A DNA stretch of 64,000 nt from JANMZR01 sp040385875 (GTDB lineage: Bacteria > Bacteroidota > Bacteroidia > Cytophagales > Spirosomataceae): contig JAZKGO010000010.1 of NCBI GenBank assembly GCA_040385875.1, positions 9,443-73,442 on the forward strand, in the 5' to 3' direction. The notes under the pieces are model-generated. The model did not search any database. It had not been told where the DNA came from and saw only the letters and a program-made list of their open reading frames with translations. Both the position numbers and the translations under genes were made by a program. This document shows, piece after piece, positions 15,751 to 25,027 of this stretch; the stretch's first letter is position 1, and the number at the start of each line of letters is the position of its first letter.

Positions 15751-17739
15751 ATGGAAAATCTAATAAATTTCTTTTCAAATAATCTCACGATGGCAATCGG
15801 ATGGACCTTACTGCACTCAATTTGGCAAGCGGTTATCTTACTGGTAATGTACAATATTATTTCAAAATTCTTGAATAATTCGACCCAAAAATACAATTGG
15901 GGGATTAGCTTTTTGTTTGGTCAGTTATTGATAAGTGCTGCCAGTTTTGGTTTGGTTTATGAGCCTGAATCAATTATCAATTCTGTAACTACCTTACAGA
16001 ATATTACTTTTGAAAGCAACGCTTTCCAAAATAATCAAACTGAAAATATGCCCCTTACCATGCAAGTTTTGTTATGGCTATCCAGTAAAATCAATCTTAT
16101 TGTGAACTTATGGCTAATCGGTTTGGTGTTTTATACTGTTCGATTTACTTATAATTATTGGCAGGTTAACGAATTGAAAAACAATGGATTAAGCAAACCA
16201 AATCAAGCTATAACCGCCGTTTTTGAGAAATTATTGACCACAATCAATAATTCAAAACCAATACAATTGATGGAGTCGACTCAAATTACGAGTCCTGTAT
16301 TAATTGGCCACTTTAAAACCATTATTTTATTACCAATCGGCTTATGTAGCCACCTTTCACCTACAGAAATAGAAGCGATTTTGGCGCATGAATTGGCTCA
16401 TCTCAAACGCAATGATTTTTTAATAAACTTGCTTCAAACCTTGGTGGATATTCTTTATTTCTTCAACCCAGCTCTACAATATTTGAGCTATCAAATAAGA
16501 GAAGAACGTGAAAATTGTTGTGATGAATTTGCAACTGAAATTTGCGGCAGCTCTATGCCAATTGCCAAAGCATTGGTTAGTTTGGAGTCGTTTCGTCAAG
16601 AATCTGCTTTAGCCATGGCTTTTGGCCGAAAAAATGGTAGCCTGAAAAATCGAATACACAAAATTTTAGGAGTTTCACCAGAAAAAGCAAATGAAAATAA
16701 AGGTATTTTGATGATTCTGACCTTTGTGCTACTTTCAATTTTGTATTTAAATATCGAAAAAACCTATGCAAAACAAGACCCTCCTAAAAAGAAAGGAGCA
16801 AAAAATAGTGTCCAATATAAAAATGGCAAAAACTATAATTATTACGAAGACAATGGGAAGCGAAAAATAGTTATAAATGATAAGGATGGCTCCAGACTAA
16901 CCTTGGTTCAGAAAGATGGTTCCATATTTTTGAATGATAAAGAATACAAATTGTCAAAAGAGGATAGTACCAAAATGGCCTATCACAATGCTGAAATGGA
17001 AAAATTGGAAAAAGAAATGGAAGCACATAGTGTTAAAATGGGCGATCTTAGCACCGAAATGGGAAAGCTTTCAGCGAATTTGAAGCCATTGAATGAACCT
17101 ATGGGAGTGAAAAGTCAGGAAATTTCAAAACTTGCTCAAAAGATTAATGATCTTGCACAAAATCAAGTCAATGTTGCAATGCAGTTGGCAAAACTTGACC
17201 ACAAAAAAAATAGCAAACAAATTGCCGAACTTGAAAGTAAGGAGCAAAGCTATGAATCAGAAATTGCCAAATTAGAAGAGAAAATTGAAAAAATAAGTGC
17301 TGAATTAGAGGAAATTGGTAGCAAAATGGAGCTTAGAGCAGCCCCCATGGATAGTTTGGGTAAAATAATGGAAAAAGCAGCTAAGCCAATGGAAGAAATT
17401 GGTAAGAAAATGGAGGAGCTTTCGAAGGAAATGTGGAAGCTCTATCCTGAAGAAGTAAAAGCCAAATATGGAAAAATGATGGAGGATGTTCAATTTCCAA
17501 ATCCTCCATCACCTCCACCGGCCCCACCAAAGGCTCCTATGCCTCCAAAATATGGGCCTAATACACCGCCACCTTTGCCGCCAAAGGCTCCTAAAGCACC
17601 CAAGAGCAAAAAGGATTCTTTTGGTTATTATTCCCCTGTAGCCCCAACCGAGCCAGTGGTAAATGTTCAAGCGCCTACGCCGGTTTTGGCACCAACTCCA
17701 GTAGCCACTCCGACACCCGTTGTAGCACCTAAAAATTAA
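15751..17739 (+). CDS. M56 (BlaR1-like) sensor metallopeptidase with coiled-coil tail
   Basis: 662 residues. Four membrane segments (near 12-30, 40-60, 100-130 and 315-335) surround a cytosolic zinc-protease domain with HELAHLKRND (H213, E214, H217). In place of the penicillin-sensing domain of BlaR1, the region after the last membrane segment has a short basic/aromatic part, a long coiled coil (about 410-570, repeated KMEELSKEM-like heptads) and a Pro/Ala/Thr-rich tail. It would detect an envelope signal and cleave the BlaI repressor. The signal is unknown. A strong terminator follows at 17780. Confidence 0.85.
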   Translation: MENLINFFSNNLTMAIGWTLLHSIWQAVILLVMYNIISKFLNNSTQKYNWGISFLFGQLLISAASFGLVYEPESIINSVTTLQNITFESNAFQNNQTENMPLTMQVLLWLSSKINLIVNLWLIGLVFYTVRFTYNYWQVNELKNNGLSKPNQAITAVFEKLLTTINNSKPIQLMESTQITSPVLIGHFKTIILLPIGLCSHLSPTEIEAILAHELAHLKRNDFLINLLQTLVDILYFFNPALQYLSYQIREERENCCDEFATEICGSSMPIAKALVSLESFRQESALAMAFGRKNGSLKNRIHKILGVSPEKANENKGILMILTFVLLSILYLNIEKTYAKQDPPKKKGAKNSVQYKNGKNYNYYEDNGKRKIVINDKDGSRLTLVQKDGSIFLNDKEYKLSKEDSTKMAYHNAEMEKLEKEMEAHSVKMGDLSTEMGKLSANLKPLNEPMGVKSQEISKLAQKINDLAQNQVNVAMQLAKLDHKKNSKQIAELESKEQSYESEIAKLEEKIEKISAELEEIGSKMELRAAPMDSLGKIMEKAAKPMEEIGKKMEELSKEMWKLYPEEVKAKYGKMMEDVQFPNPPSPPPAPPKAPMPPKYGPNTPPPLPPKAPKAPKSKKDSFGYYSPVAPTEPVVNVQAPTPVLAPTPVATPTPVVAPKN

Positions 17740-17779
17740 GTAATTATCCAATAAAATTTTGATTAGTTAGTCAATATAA

Positions 17780-17807
17780 GGTCGATAAGGTTCATTCCTT
17801 ATCGACC
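17780..17807 (+). terminator. Terminator after the blaI-M56 operon
   Basis: GGTCGATAAGG / CCTTATCGACC, perfect 11-base arms with a 6-base loop, 40 bases after the M56 stop and followed by ATTTTACT. The remaining spacer to 18020 shows nothing else recognisable. Confidence 0.7.
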
Positions 17808-18020
17808 ATTTTACTATCTATTCAACGACACAAAATTTAGCATCTACATTTAATTCCATTTTTGCATCCAAAATTGCCCTTCATCAAATAATTATCCAGT
17901 CAATCAAACCAAGCTTATAATTTCGTCTGGGAATTTTTTCAAAATCGCATTAAAGTTTTGCATTCCTTTTATTTATATTTGTTATAATTAAAAACAAAAT
18001 CACAAATTACCCAAATCAAA

Positions 18021-18692
18021 ATGGCATTCAACTGGAAAAGCCTTTTTATTGTGGATGAGGAAGCTGAAAGAGCGGCAGCATTTGGTAATAAACAATCAAT
18101 ACAGCCAAGCGAAGCCCCTTCCGCAAGTCCAAATAAAGTTTCATTGTCTTCCTCCAATACTGGTAAAATAGCTACCGATGGAGAAGCCACTCAAGAAGTT
18201 TTAGCTGTGTATGAAAAAGGTTTCGATTCCCTCAATCATGAAGGATATGATTTTTTTGAATTGTACAAATCTATAATGGCCGTAGGAGCTGATAATGCAC
18301 AAAGCTATCAAATGGCGTTTGTGATGGGCAAAAGTATCAAGTCCGATCTTACCAAAACATTTTTGTTAGAAAAAGCCAAAGTTTATGTAACTGAAATAGA
18401 AAAAGTGCATGCAAAATATGCAGAGGTTGGTAACAAAAAAAGGGCTGATTTAGCCGCCCAACTCAATTCAGAAAAAAATAACTTAAATAATTCGATTAAA
18501 AATTTGGAAAGTCAAATTGCCAATCTTCAAGCCGAATTAAATAAGCAAAAAGGGGAATTGGCAATTATTGACAATAAATTTGGGCCATCACTAGCCGAAA
18601 TGGAGGCAAGAATAAATGCCAATGACCATGCTAAGCAAACTTTGCTCAGCTCAATACAAAAAGTAATAAATGGAATAAATCAAAACTTATAA
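18021..18692 (+). CDS. Coiled-coil protein of the AAA+ unit (first gene)
   Basis: 223 residues without a signal peptide or membrane segment. A Ser/Pro-rich linker (about 28-55) precedes a helical region (VLAVYEKGFDSLNHEGYDFFELYKSI) and a long coiled coil at about 125-195 (NNLNNSIKNLESQIANLQAE), ending in a short helical tail. I recognise no named family. Two bases separate its stop from the membrane-anchored coiled-coil gene, so the two are translated together. The neighbouring AAA+ ATPase suggests this is a substrate or adaptor of a remodelling machine; that is inference. Confidence 0.7.
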   Translation: MAFNWKSLFIVDEEAERAAAFGNKQSIQPSEAPSASPNKVSLSSSNTGKIATDGEATQEVLAVYEKGFDSLNHEGYDFFELYKSIMAVGADNAQSYQMAFVMGKSIKSDLTKTFLLEKAKVYVTEIEKVHAKYAEVGNKKRADLAAQLNSEKNNLNNSIKNLESQIANLQAELNKQKGELAIIDNKFGPSLAEMEARINANDHAKQTLLSSIQKVINGINQNL

Positions 18693-18694
18693 CT

Positions 18695-19810
18695 ATGGAT
18701 AGTAAATTTGAACAAGAAAAATCAACGTTAATGGAATTGCCAATTTTGAAACATTTCGATGAAGCAAAAGGGGAAATAGCCATCAATACTGAGAAGTTTA
18801 GAAAAGGGGAAAAGCCCATTTTTGGATTTGTAACTATTGCCATTTTAGCAGCCTTGGCCTATTTCACTTGGACATTCGCCCTGCCCATTATTTTCACAAC
18901 AGTAGGTTATATAGTGGCTGGCGTACTTTTGGTATTGCTTTTCGTGATGTGGCCAGTAGTAATGAAGGCACTGAGAATGATTACTAGATCGGTACATGAG
19001 GCCTTGATTCAGTTCAATCCATTTGCTGAATTAGAAGAGCAAAAACAAAAAATGATGAGCAATCGTGATTTATTCAAAAGCCAAAAAGCTAAACTGAAGG
19101 CACTAAAAAGCCAGATGGAATTGGAGGCCCAGAAGTCTGAAAAAGAGGCAAAAACCTATCAAGAAAATCTATTATCATTGAAAAGCCAATCAGATAAGCT
19201 AAAAAATGCAATGGACGGTCTTGTTTCTGAAAAAGGAGCGGCTGCCAAAGATACCGACGAATATGTGACTTTTCAATCAGAGTTGGCCAAGCGTTTGAGC
19301 AATAGCCAAAGGGTAGCACAACAATACGAACAGAGTAAAAGCTTTATACAAAAATACGGCTCAAGAGCCAATGTATTGGGCAAATTGGACAGAAAACTTA
19401 CCTTAGCTGGTACTGCTATTGACATCAAAATTGAAGACTTTGATGCCACAATTGGTATGTTGCGAAAAGAATATGAATTTGCAAAAAATGCAAGAGCGGC
19501 CACTGAGTCAGCAAAATCAGCTATGCTATTCACCAAGGATTGGGAGCTTGATTATGCCCTTGAAGTGGTTACAAGTACCATCGCTCAAGATATCGCCAAT
19601 ACCTCTGAAAACTTGCTGGATATCGATAATCTTACCTCACAATACACCATCGATAGTGACGAATTGTACACCCGCTTGGATACAATTGCCGATCAAATCA
19701 AAACGGGTGAAAACGAAGTACCTCAGGCCAAAAAATACAATAGTCCTAATTACAAATTAGACTCTGACGATAAGTCAGCGGCAGGTGGTTTTGGGGATAT
19801 TTTTAATTAG
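18695..19810 (+). CDS. Membrane-anchored coiled-coil protein of the AAA+ unit (second gene)
   Basis: 371 residues. An N-terminal cytosolic segment of about 45 residues is followed by two adjacent membrane helices (about 47-92: GFVTIAILAALAYFTWTFAL and a second through VLLFVMWPVV), then about 210 residues of almost continuous helix rich in Lys, Glu and Gln, and a disordered acidic/Gly tail ending GGFGDIFN. The long amphipathic helices recall PspA/ESCRT-III-like proteins in general character only; I cannot show homology. Follows the first gene by two bases, 95 bases before the ATPase. Confidence 0.7.
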   Translation: MDSKFEQEKSTLMELPILKHFDEAKGEIAINTEKFRKGEKPIFGFVTIAILAALAYFTWTFALPIIFTTVGYIVAGVLLVLLFVMWPVVMKALRMITRSVHEALIQFNPFAELEEQKQKMMSNRDLFKSQKAKLKALKSQMELEAQKSEKEAKTYQENLLSLKSQSDKLKNAMDGLVSEKGAAAKDTDEYVTFQSELAKRLSNSQRVAQQYEQSKSFIQKYGSRANVLGKLDRKLTLAGTAIDIKIEDFDATIGMLRKEYEFAKNARAATESAKSAMLFTKDWELDYALEVVTSTIAQDIANTSENLLDIDNLTSQYTIDSDELYTRLDTIADQIKTGENEVPQAKKYNSPNYKLDSDDKSAAGGFGDIFN

Positions 19811-19826
19811 ATTTTAGTGATTTTTT

Positions 19827-19886
19827 GGTATTAAGTATTGAGTACAAGGTATTAGGTACATGAGATTCTGCTTAATACTTAATACC
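19827..19886. repeat. Intergenic inverted repeat before the AAA+ gene
   Basis: GGTATTAAGTATT (19827-19839) and AATACTTAATACC (19874-19886) are perfect 13-base inverted arms. Further degenerate copies of the same words lie in the loop and just after (ACTTAATACTT), as in the word-like repeats frequent in Bacteroidota spacers. As RNA it would form a hairpin between genes two and three of the unit. Confidence 0.6.
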
Positions 19887-19905
19887 CGAAACTTAATACT
19901 TTTTT

Positions 19906-21390
19906 ATGGAAAACAATTCAAATACAATAGACCAAACATTCATACAAACACTTAACAATCAATGTGTTGAAATCCTAAAGCTATGTTCAGAACTCAATAC
20001 TGATAGCTCATTTGTTCAAAAAATAAATGAAGGTTATTTAGTGGAAAACGCTCCTAATTATTATAAAACAGAGCATTATTTTTTAGCTGATTTTATCAAA
20101 ATATATACCGAAATAGTAAGTACTGAAACCCCAAAATCGAAATTTATATTAGGCTATTTTTACGATTTTTTGAAAAATAATAAGCCCACAGATAGCTCCT
20201 CTCTCGAGCAATTAAATCTGCTAATGAATGACCCCGCCTTTGCCGAACATTTGAATAAGCTCAAAAACAATCATTTTGAAAGGTTTAAAAATAAGAAACC
20301 TTCTGAATATTTAGTGCCAGAAGTTTTGAAAAATTTATCTCACAAATCGTTTGATTTGGCGGTTAATTTTGAAAAAAACTTTGCTGTCTTATTGGCCAAT
20401 TCCGACTTTATAACCAGCCTAGAGGAGCAAAAAACATTAGATGGAATTGTCACAAAGCTAAGTCAACAAAAGCCATTAGAAAATGTAAAAGCTACACACG
20501 TGGCTGAGAATGACACTTTAGAAAAGGTGATGGCCGAACTTAATCAATTGATTGGCTTAGACGAGGTAAAGGAGAGTATTGCTGAATTGATTAATCTACT
20601 AAAGGTTCAAAAAATAAGAGAAGCACAGGACTTAGAAAATATTGAAAGTAGCTTGCATTCTGTATTTTTGGGCCCACCTGGCACAGGTAAAACTACCGTA
20701 GCAAGGTTGGTAGGCCGTATTTATAAGCATCTAGGTTATCTACCGAAAGGTCATGTGGTAGAAACAGACCGTGCTGGAATGGTGGCGGGCTATGTGGGAC
20801 AAACCGCTTTAAAAGTAGCTGAACTCGTAACCCAAAGCCTTGGCGGTGTACTATTTGTGGATGAAGCCTATTCGCTAACTCCAGAAGATGGAGGCAAAGA
20901 TTTTGGGTCGGAAGCCGTGGACACCTTATTGAAAAGAATGGAAGACCATCGTAAAGAATTGGCCGTAATTGTAGCAGGTTATACTGTACCCATGAAGCAA
21001 TTTGTAGAATCGAATCCGGGACTTCGATCAAGGTTTAATCGGTTTTATATGTTCAACCATTTTGAGCCAGGTCAATTGATGCAAATATTTGAAATCTACG
21101 CCAGCAAAGCCCATTTTACAGTTACACCTGAAGCCAAAATTTTGCTCACTGAAACGTTTCAATTGCTCTATGAAAAACGAGACGAGGGCTTTGGCAATGC
21201 CCGTGTGGTTCGAAATCTTTTCGAAAAATGTGTCATGAACCAAGCCTCAAGAGTAGTGCGTTACCATAGTTCCGTTTTAGATACCACCACTTTGAAAAAT
21301 ATTGGGGAAGCCGATGTACCTGACCCGCAAGATACAGTCAAGCAGGTTTTTCTAACCAAAACAGATGAAACAAAACTTGATGCCAATTAA
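19906..21390 (+). CDS. CbbX/SpoVK-like AAA+ ATPase (third gene of the unit)
   Basis: 494 residues. About 200 N-terminal helical residues of no recognised family lead into an AAA+ module: LDEVKESIAELINLL, Walker A GPPGTGKTT (from residue 256), the substrate-loop motif AGYVGQTA, Walker B VLFVDEAYSL (D319, E320), and the arginine-containing NPGLRSRFNR followed by a lid. DEAYSL and GYVGQT are hallmarks of the CbbX/CfxQ group, hexameric remodelling ATPases that pull on protein termini. No RuBisCO is nearby; the likely targets are the two coiled-coil proteins encoded just upstream. Confidence 0.88.
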   Translation: MENNSNTIDQTFIQTLNNQCVEILKLCSELNTDSSFVQKINEGYLVENAPNYYKTEHYFLADFIKIYTEIVSTETPKSKFILGYFYDFLKNNKPTDSSSLEQLNLLMNDPAFAEHLNKLKNNHFERFKNKKPSEYLVPEVLKNLSHKSFDLAVNFEKNFAVLLANSDFITSLEEQKTLDGIVTKLSQQKPLENVKATHVAENDTLEKVMAELNQLIGLDEVKESIAELINLLKVQKIREAQDLENIESSLHSVFLGPPGTGKTTVARLVGRIYKHLGYLPKGHVVETDRAGMVAGYVGQTALKVAELVTQSLGGVLFVDEAYSLTPEDGGKDFGSEAVDTLLKRMEDHRKELAVIVAGYTVPMKQFVESNPGLRSRFNRFYMFNHFEPGQLMQIFEIYASKAHFTVTPEAKILLTETFQLLYEKRDEGFGNARVVRNLFEKCVMNQASRVVRYHSSVLDTTTLKNIGEADVPDPQDTVKQVFLTKTDETKLDAN

Positions 21391-21411
21391 TTTGACATCG
21401 TTTCAGATGAA

Positions 21412-21861
21412 TTATTCCTCGCAAATTTCTTTTAGCTTTTGCAACGCTTTTACCCAAGTGGTATCGAAATAATCTTTATATTCTTGGGTTATATCAAGGC
21501 TCACACTCAATTTTGTACCCATTTCAGTTGGTTCAAAAGTATAATTTTCAGTCGCATTTTTCCAACCCTCCACTTTTGGGCCATCCAATATTTCAACGCC
21601 TCCTTCCAGCATACCTTTATGGCAAATTGAGACAAATTTATTGGGAATATTCTCCGCTATTTCGGCAATCATGCCTTGCGTAGCACCGTCTTTATCCACT
21701 GCCCCAAATATTATTCTTGAGCCTTTTTCCCAGCTACCCTCATATGAGGAAGTTGGGTCAAATTCGCTAGTCCAAATTTCATAAGTAGGCTTATCAAGCA
21801 TGGTTGTATAAACCTTTGCAACTGGTGCATTAATTTCGATAGAATAGTTGACTTTAATCAT
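21412..21861 (-). CDS. SRPBCC (AHSA1-like) domain protein
   Basis: 149 residues opening with the family pattern INYS-type strand, APVAKVYTTMLDKPTYEIWTSEFDP, and closing with a long C-terminal helix (FDTTWVKALQKLKEI). The fold is a hydrophobic-pocket START/Bet v1 type; most bacterial members are small cytosolic proteins binding lipid-like or aromatic ligands. Ligand unknown. Convergent with the AAA+ gene (21 bases apart) and 18 bases after the gene at 21880 on its own strand. Confidence 0.75.
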   Translation of the reverse strand: MIKVNYSIEINAPVAKVYTTMLDKPTYEIWTSEFDPTSSYEGSWEKGSRIIFGAVDKDGATQGMIAEIAENIPNKFVSICHKGMLEGGVEILDGPKVEGWKNATENYTFEPTEMGTKLSVSLDITQEYKDYFDTTWVKALQKLKEICEE

Positions 21862-21879
21862 GGTTTTTTGAAGTTAAAT

Positions 21880-22509
21880 TTATTGCTTTACAAACTTAAT
21901 ATTTTCCAAATTCATAAAATAATTGGGCAAGCAAGTAATTGTATTTTTATCTTTTATATGAAAATTAATTCCCTTAAAACTAACCTGACCGAGCGATGGA
22001 TTTAGGCTAACCACAAAATTATTATTAGTGTTTTTCTCATCTTTTATTTGACTAGGTACATCTTCAAATAGCGGATGCATTAGGTAAATTTTATCAACTT
22101 TGGCCAAATCCGTTTTAAATTCTCCTTTATCATCAGTTACCCCTTCCATGGCTTTACCATTGTCATAAAAGAAAATACACCTAACCCCACGCACCAAATA
22201 GCTGTTTTTATCTTCTACTTTTATAGAATAACCCTTTCCTTTTTTCGCTTCACTTTTAATAGTAAAATCTTTCCCAGCCAATTTATCACTTTTCAAAAAA
22301 AGAGAGTCGTTCTTCACTGTAAATGAGCCAGTTGCGGTTCTGTCAACTGCGCCATAAGAATAGAAAAATTGAAATTTACCAGTTTTTTCAAATAAAAAAC
22401 CAGCCACCATTTCTTGCCGATGAAAGCTGTATTCGCCAACAATTGTATTTTGGCAATTGCTTTTGAAAATTATGATAAAAACAAGAAAAGGTAAAAGCCT
22501 GTTTTTCAT
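21880..22509 (-). CDS. Secreted protein of unknown function
   Basis: 209 residues with a signal peptide (to about residue 19, SNCQ). The body is beta-rich with a repeated carboxypeptidase-regulatory-like phrase VRGVRCIFFYDNGKAMEGVTDDKGEFKTDL, which resembles an Ig-like transthyretin fold. No named family recognised. Its ATG overlaps the stop of the keto-disaccharide hydrolase-like gene by one base (TAATG), so the two are translationally coupled and probably act together in the periplasm or envelope. Confidence 0.6.
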   Translation of the reverse strand: MKNRLLPFLVFIIIFKSNCQNTIVGEYSFHRQEMVAGFLFEKTGKFQFFYSYGAVDRTATGSFTVKNDSLFLKSDKLAGKDFTIKSEAKKGKGYSIKVEDKNSYLVRGVRCIFFYDNGKAMEGVTDDKGEFKTDLAKVDKIYLMHPLFEDVPSQIKDEKNTNNNFVVSLNPSLGQVSFKGINFHIKDKNTITCLPNYFMNLENIKFVKQ

Positions 22510-23366
22510 TAGAATTTACAACTTTTTGGGTCGGATTTTACAAAATAGCTTTTGTAATTTTTGGCTTTTTTATCCATACATCCTTCCAAATTCAATAATT
22601 CAATGTTCTTAAAATCAATAGGTTGCCCCTCACTTTGCAAAGCGATAAAACCAGAAGAAAGTAATTTTCCATCGATTTTAAAAGCTGGGTCAAAACCTGT
22701 GGCTACACTACCACCAATTGACGGTTGTGAATATTGCAAAACTTCTTCTCCATTGATAATATGGGTAACCAAGGAATCGCCCAATACAATGATTTCAGCC
22801 TTTACCCATTCGTCTTTTTTATAAGTTTTTGAGGTTGAGCTCAAACAATGTCCAGGATATTTTTGGCCCTTGTACACAATGTCGGTACCCGGCGAACACA
22901 TATTCCCTGTGGGCCTAGGTTTGCCATCAGCCAATCCTGCCAAAAACTGCATCTCTACAGAAATTGGCCAATCCTGCTCTTTGGGCATGGTTTTTGGGTC
23001 TTGACTGTGGAACATAATGCCGCTATTTAGCTCTGTATAGTTTGGTGCATCCGTTCGCCAAGGGTCTTGAAACTTATATTCCAACCTAAATTTATAGTAA
23101 GAATATGGCTTTTGAAAATACAAATGCCCGTATTGATTATTGAATTTATCATATTGGTCATACCGCACTTTTATAGTTTTATCTTCCACTCGAAAGGTAT
23201 TTCCAAAATTCACGCCCGTTTCATGATGGAAAATTTTCACCACCCAATTGTTAATGTCTTTTCCATTAAAAAGTGTCTCCCAGTTTTCCTTAGCAGCAGA
23301 TTTCTTTTGAGAAAACACTTGGGTTTGCAAAAGAATTAGGAGGAAAAATAATGTAATCTTTTTCAT
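22509..23366 (-). CDS. 3-keto-disaccharide hydrolase (DUF1080) family protein
   Basis: Start set at 23366 (MKKITLFFLLIL...), which gives a proper signal peptide; the longer frame would read through the leader hairpin at 23395. The mature part has WETLFNGKDINNW, LNSGIMFHSQD, EWPISVEMQFL-like, DEWVKAEIIVLGD and FIALQSEGQPIDFKNIELLNL, the defining phrases of the DUF1080 jelly roll. Characterised members hydrolyse 3-keto glycosides or bind sugars. A cysteine-containing tail follows (GCMD...SCKF). Exported to the periplasm. Confidence 0.85.
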   Translation of the reverse strand: MKKITLFFLLILLQTQVFSQKKSAAKENWETLFNGKDINNWVVKIFHHETGVNFGNTFRVEDKTIKVRYDQYDKFNNQYGHLYFQKPYSYYKFRLEYKFQDPWRTDAPNYTELNSGIMFHSQDPKTMPKEQDWPISVEMQFLAGLADGKPRPTGNMCSPGTDIVYKGQKYPGHCLSSTSKTYKKDEWVKAEIIVLGDSLVTHIINGEEVLQYSQPSIGGSVATGFDPAFKIDGKLLSSGFIALQSEGQPIDFKNIELLNLEGCMDKKAKNYKSYFVKSDPKSCKF

Positions 23367-23394
23367 GAGTATGTTATTGTTTTTTAAAGGTCTC

Positions 23395-23453
23395 ATGGAA
23401 TCGCCAATTGGGTCATCTGCAATTTGTTTAAAGCTAGTTAATGGCGATTTCAT
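23395..23453 (-). repeat. Shared leader hairpin, copy 2
   Basis: Arms ATGGAATCGCCA (23395-23406) and TGGCGATTTCAT (23442-23453) are identical to copy 1 at 12616, with a different 35-base loop. On the reverse strand the element starts ATGAAATCGCCA and runs in frame into the downstream gene, unlike copy 1, which has a stop. Confidence 0.65.
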
Positions 23454-23605
23454 ATAAATATTTGATTTTAAAGGAGTTATTAAGTTTTTATCATTATGTT
23501 TTACTAAAATAAAAAGTTTGCTGTAGCGAAAAAGTTGCCAACTTGTTAGAAAGTTGGCAACTCTATTTCAGCCAAACATTTTGCCAATTGCACTTTCCAA
23601 ATTGC

Positions 23606-25027
23606 CTATTCCTCATTTGCTTTTGCATTCCAATACAAATAAAACGGAATACCAGTGGCGATTAATCCTAGACCAATTAAAGCTTCATAAGGCCTTGATA
23701 TTAAAGTACTTAATATTAATCCTACACAAAAAACTAAAAATACAGCTGGCACAATTGGGTAGCCAATTACTTTATAAATTCTTGGGGCGTCTGGCATTCG
23801 TTTTCTTAAAATAAATACACCTAAAGTTGTCGCTCCATAAAAAATAAATGAGGCAAAAATAAGCATATCAGTCAACTGATCGAAAGTACCCGAAAGCACC
23901 AAAATACATGCCCAAATCGACTGATACCACAGTGCAAGTGAGGGTGTATTGTATTTTGGATGAATAAAATTAGCTTTTTTGAAAAATAGTTTATCGCTCG
24001 CCATGGCATAAAACAGCCTACTTGAAAGCAAAATCGTGCTACTAGTACAGTTAAAAGTGGTTAATAAAATCAAACAAGAAATGGCCACTACACCCGCTTT
24101 TCCCAAAAAACTTCCCACCACTTTTATGGCTGCGATACCATTTTTACTTTCATGGATGGCTATGAATGAGTCGATTGGCTCGATGTATAAATACACTAAA
24201 TTGAGCATTAAATACAAGCTCATGATTATCAAAACACCCAATCCCAATGCCCTTGGCAGATTCTTTTTTGGATTATGCAATTCGCTACCAATATAACCCA
24301 AATTATTCCAACCTTCATAGCCCCAGAATGCTCCCAATACAGCCACTCCAAGCCCACTCATCAATGCAAAGCCTGTCAGCTTTTCTGGTCGCAAAGTGCT
24401 AGGAGTCATAATGTTTTGAAAATTTCCTTCACTTGAAAATAGACCTAAAATAATGATTACCAATACGGATCCAATTAAAGTGAAAGTAAGAATTCTGTTC
24501 AATTTATCACCAGTTTTTAGTCCTCTTGTATTGAAAACCGTGAGGAAAAGTATCAAGGCAATGGCTATTAATTTCACACCAAAATTTTCAAATGGTTTTA
24601 TGCCAAATAAGTCGACATTTGGAAAGTAACCGTCAATAATCGGAATAGTAACTAGACCATTGAGCGATTGGGTAAAAACATAGGCAATAGAGGCAATACT
24701 GGCCGTTCGGATTACGGCGAAGCATGTCCAACCGTATAAAAAGGCAAAAAATTTGTTGTAAATAATCTTAAAATAGGCATACTCGCCACCCGCACTGGCT
24801 AGCATACTTGCTACTTCGGCGTTACTTAAAGCCCCAAAAAGGGTAATGACACCAGCAATTAGCCAAGCTACAAGCACCCAAATGGGCTCATGAAGCTCTG
24901 CCGACATGGGTGCAATTTTTTTAAAAACACCTGAACCTATCACTGCAGAGACCACCAGTAAAATGCCCGAAACAAGACCGATTGTGGGTACTAATTTACC
25001 TTGTTGATTTGTGGAAGGTTCCTTCAT
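23606..25027 (-). CDS. APC family amino acid permease
   Basis: 473 residues with about twelve hydrophobic helices. The first helix has the unwound substrate-binding motif GSGVFKK, followed by ALSNAEVASMLASAGGEY in helix 2, both standard for the amino acid/polyamine/organocation superfamily. It lies in the inner membrane as an exchanger or symporter. The substrate is not determinable; LAT-like members move neutral amino acids. Transcribed separately, with a 267-base upstream region shared divergently with the astacin gene. Confidence 0.87.
   Translation of the reverse strand: MKEPSTNQQGKLVPTIGLVSGILLVVSAVIGSGVFKKIAPMSAELHEPIWVLVAWLIAGVITLFGALSNAEVASMLASAGGEYAYFKIIYNKFFAFLYGWTCFAVIRTASIASIAYVFTQSLNGLVTIPIIDGYFPNVDLFGIKPFENFGVKLIAIALILFLTVFNTRGLKTGDKLNRILTFTLIGSVLVIIILGLFSSEGNFQNIMTPSTLRPEKLTGFALMSGLGVAVLGAFWGYEGWNNLGYIGSELHNPKKNLPRALGLGVLIIMSLYLMLNLVYLYIEPIDSFIAIHESKNGIAAIKVVGSFLGKAGVVAISCLILLTTFNCTSSTILLSSRLFYAMASDKLFFKKANFIHPKYNTPSLALWYQSIWACILVLSGTFDQLTDMLIFASFIFYGATTLGVFILRKRMPDAPRIYKVIGYPIVPAVFLVFCVGLILSTLISRPYEALIGLGLIATGIPFYLYWNAKANEE

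Noticed and set aside
18695..19810. Calling the second gene of the AAA+ unit a PspA/ESCRT-III homologue
   Set aside because: Only helical composition and length support it; no diagnostic motif could be seen, so it is kept as a hypothesis.
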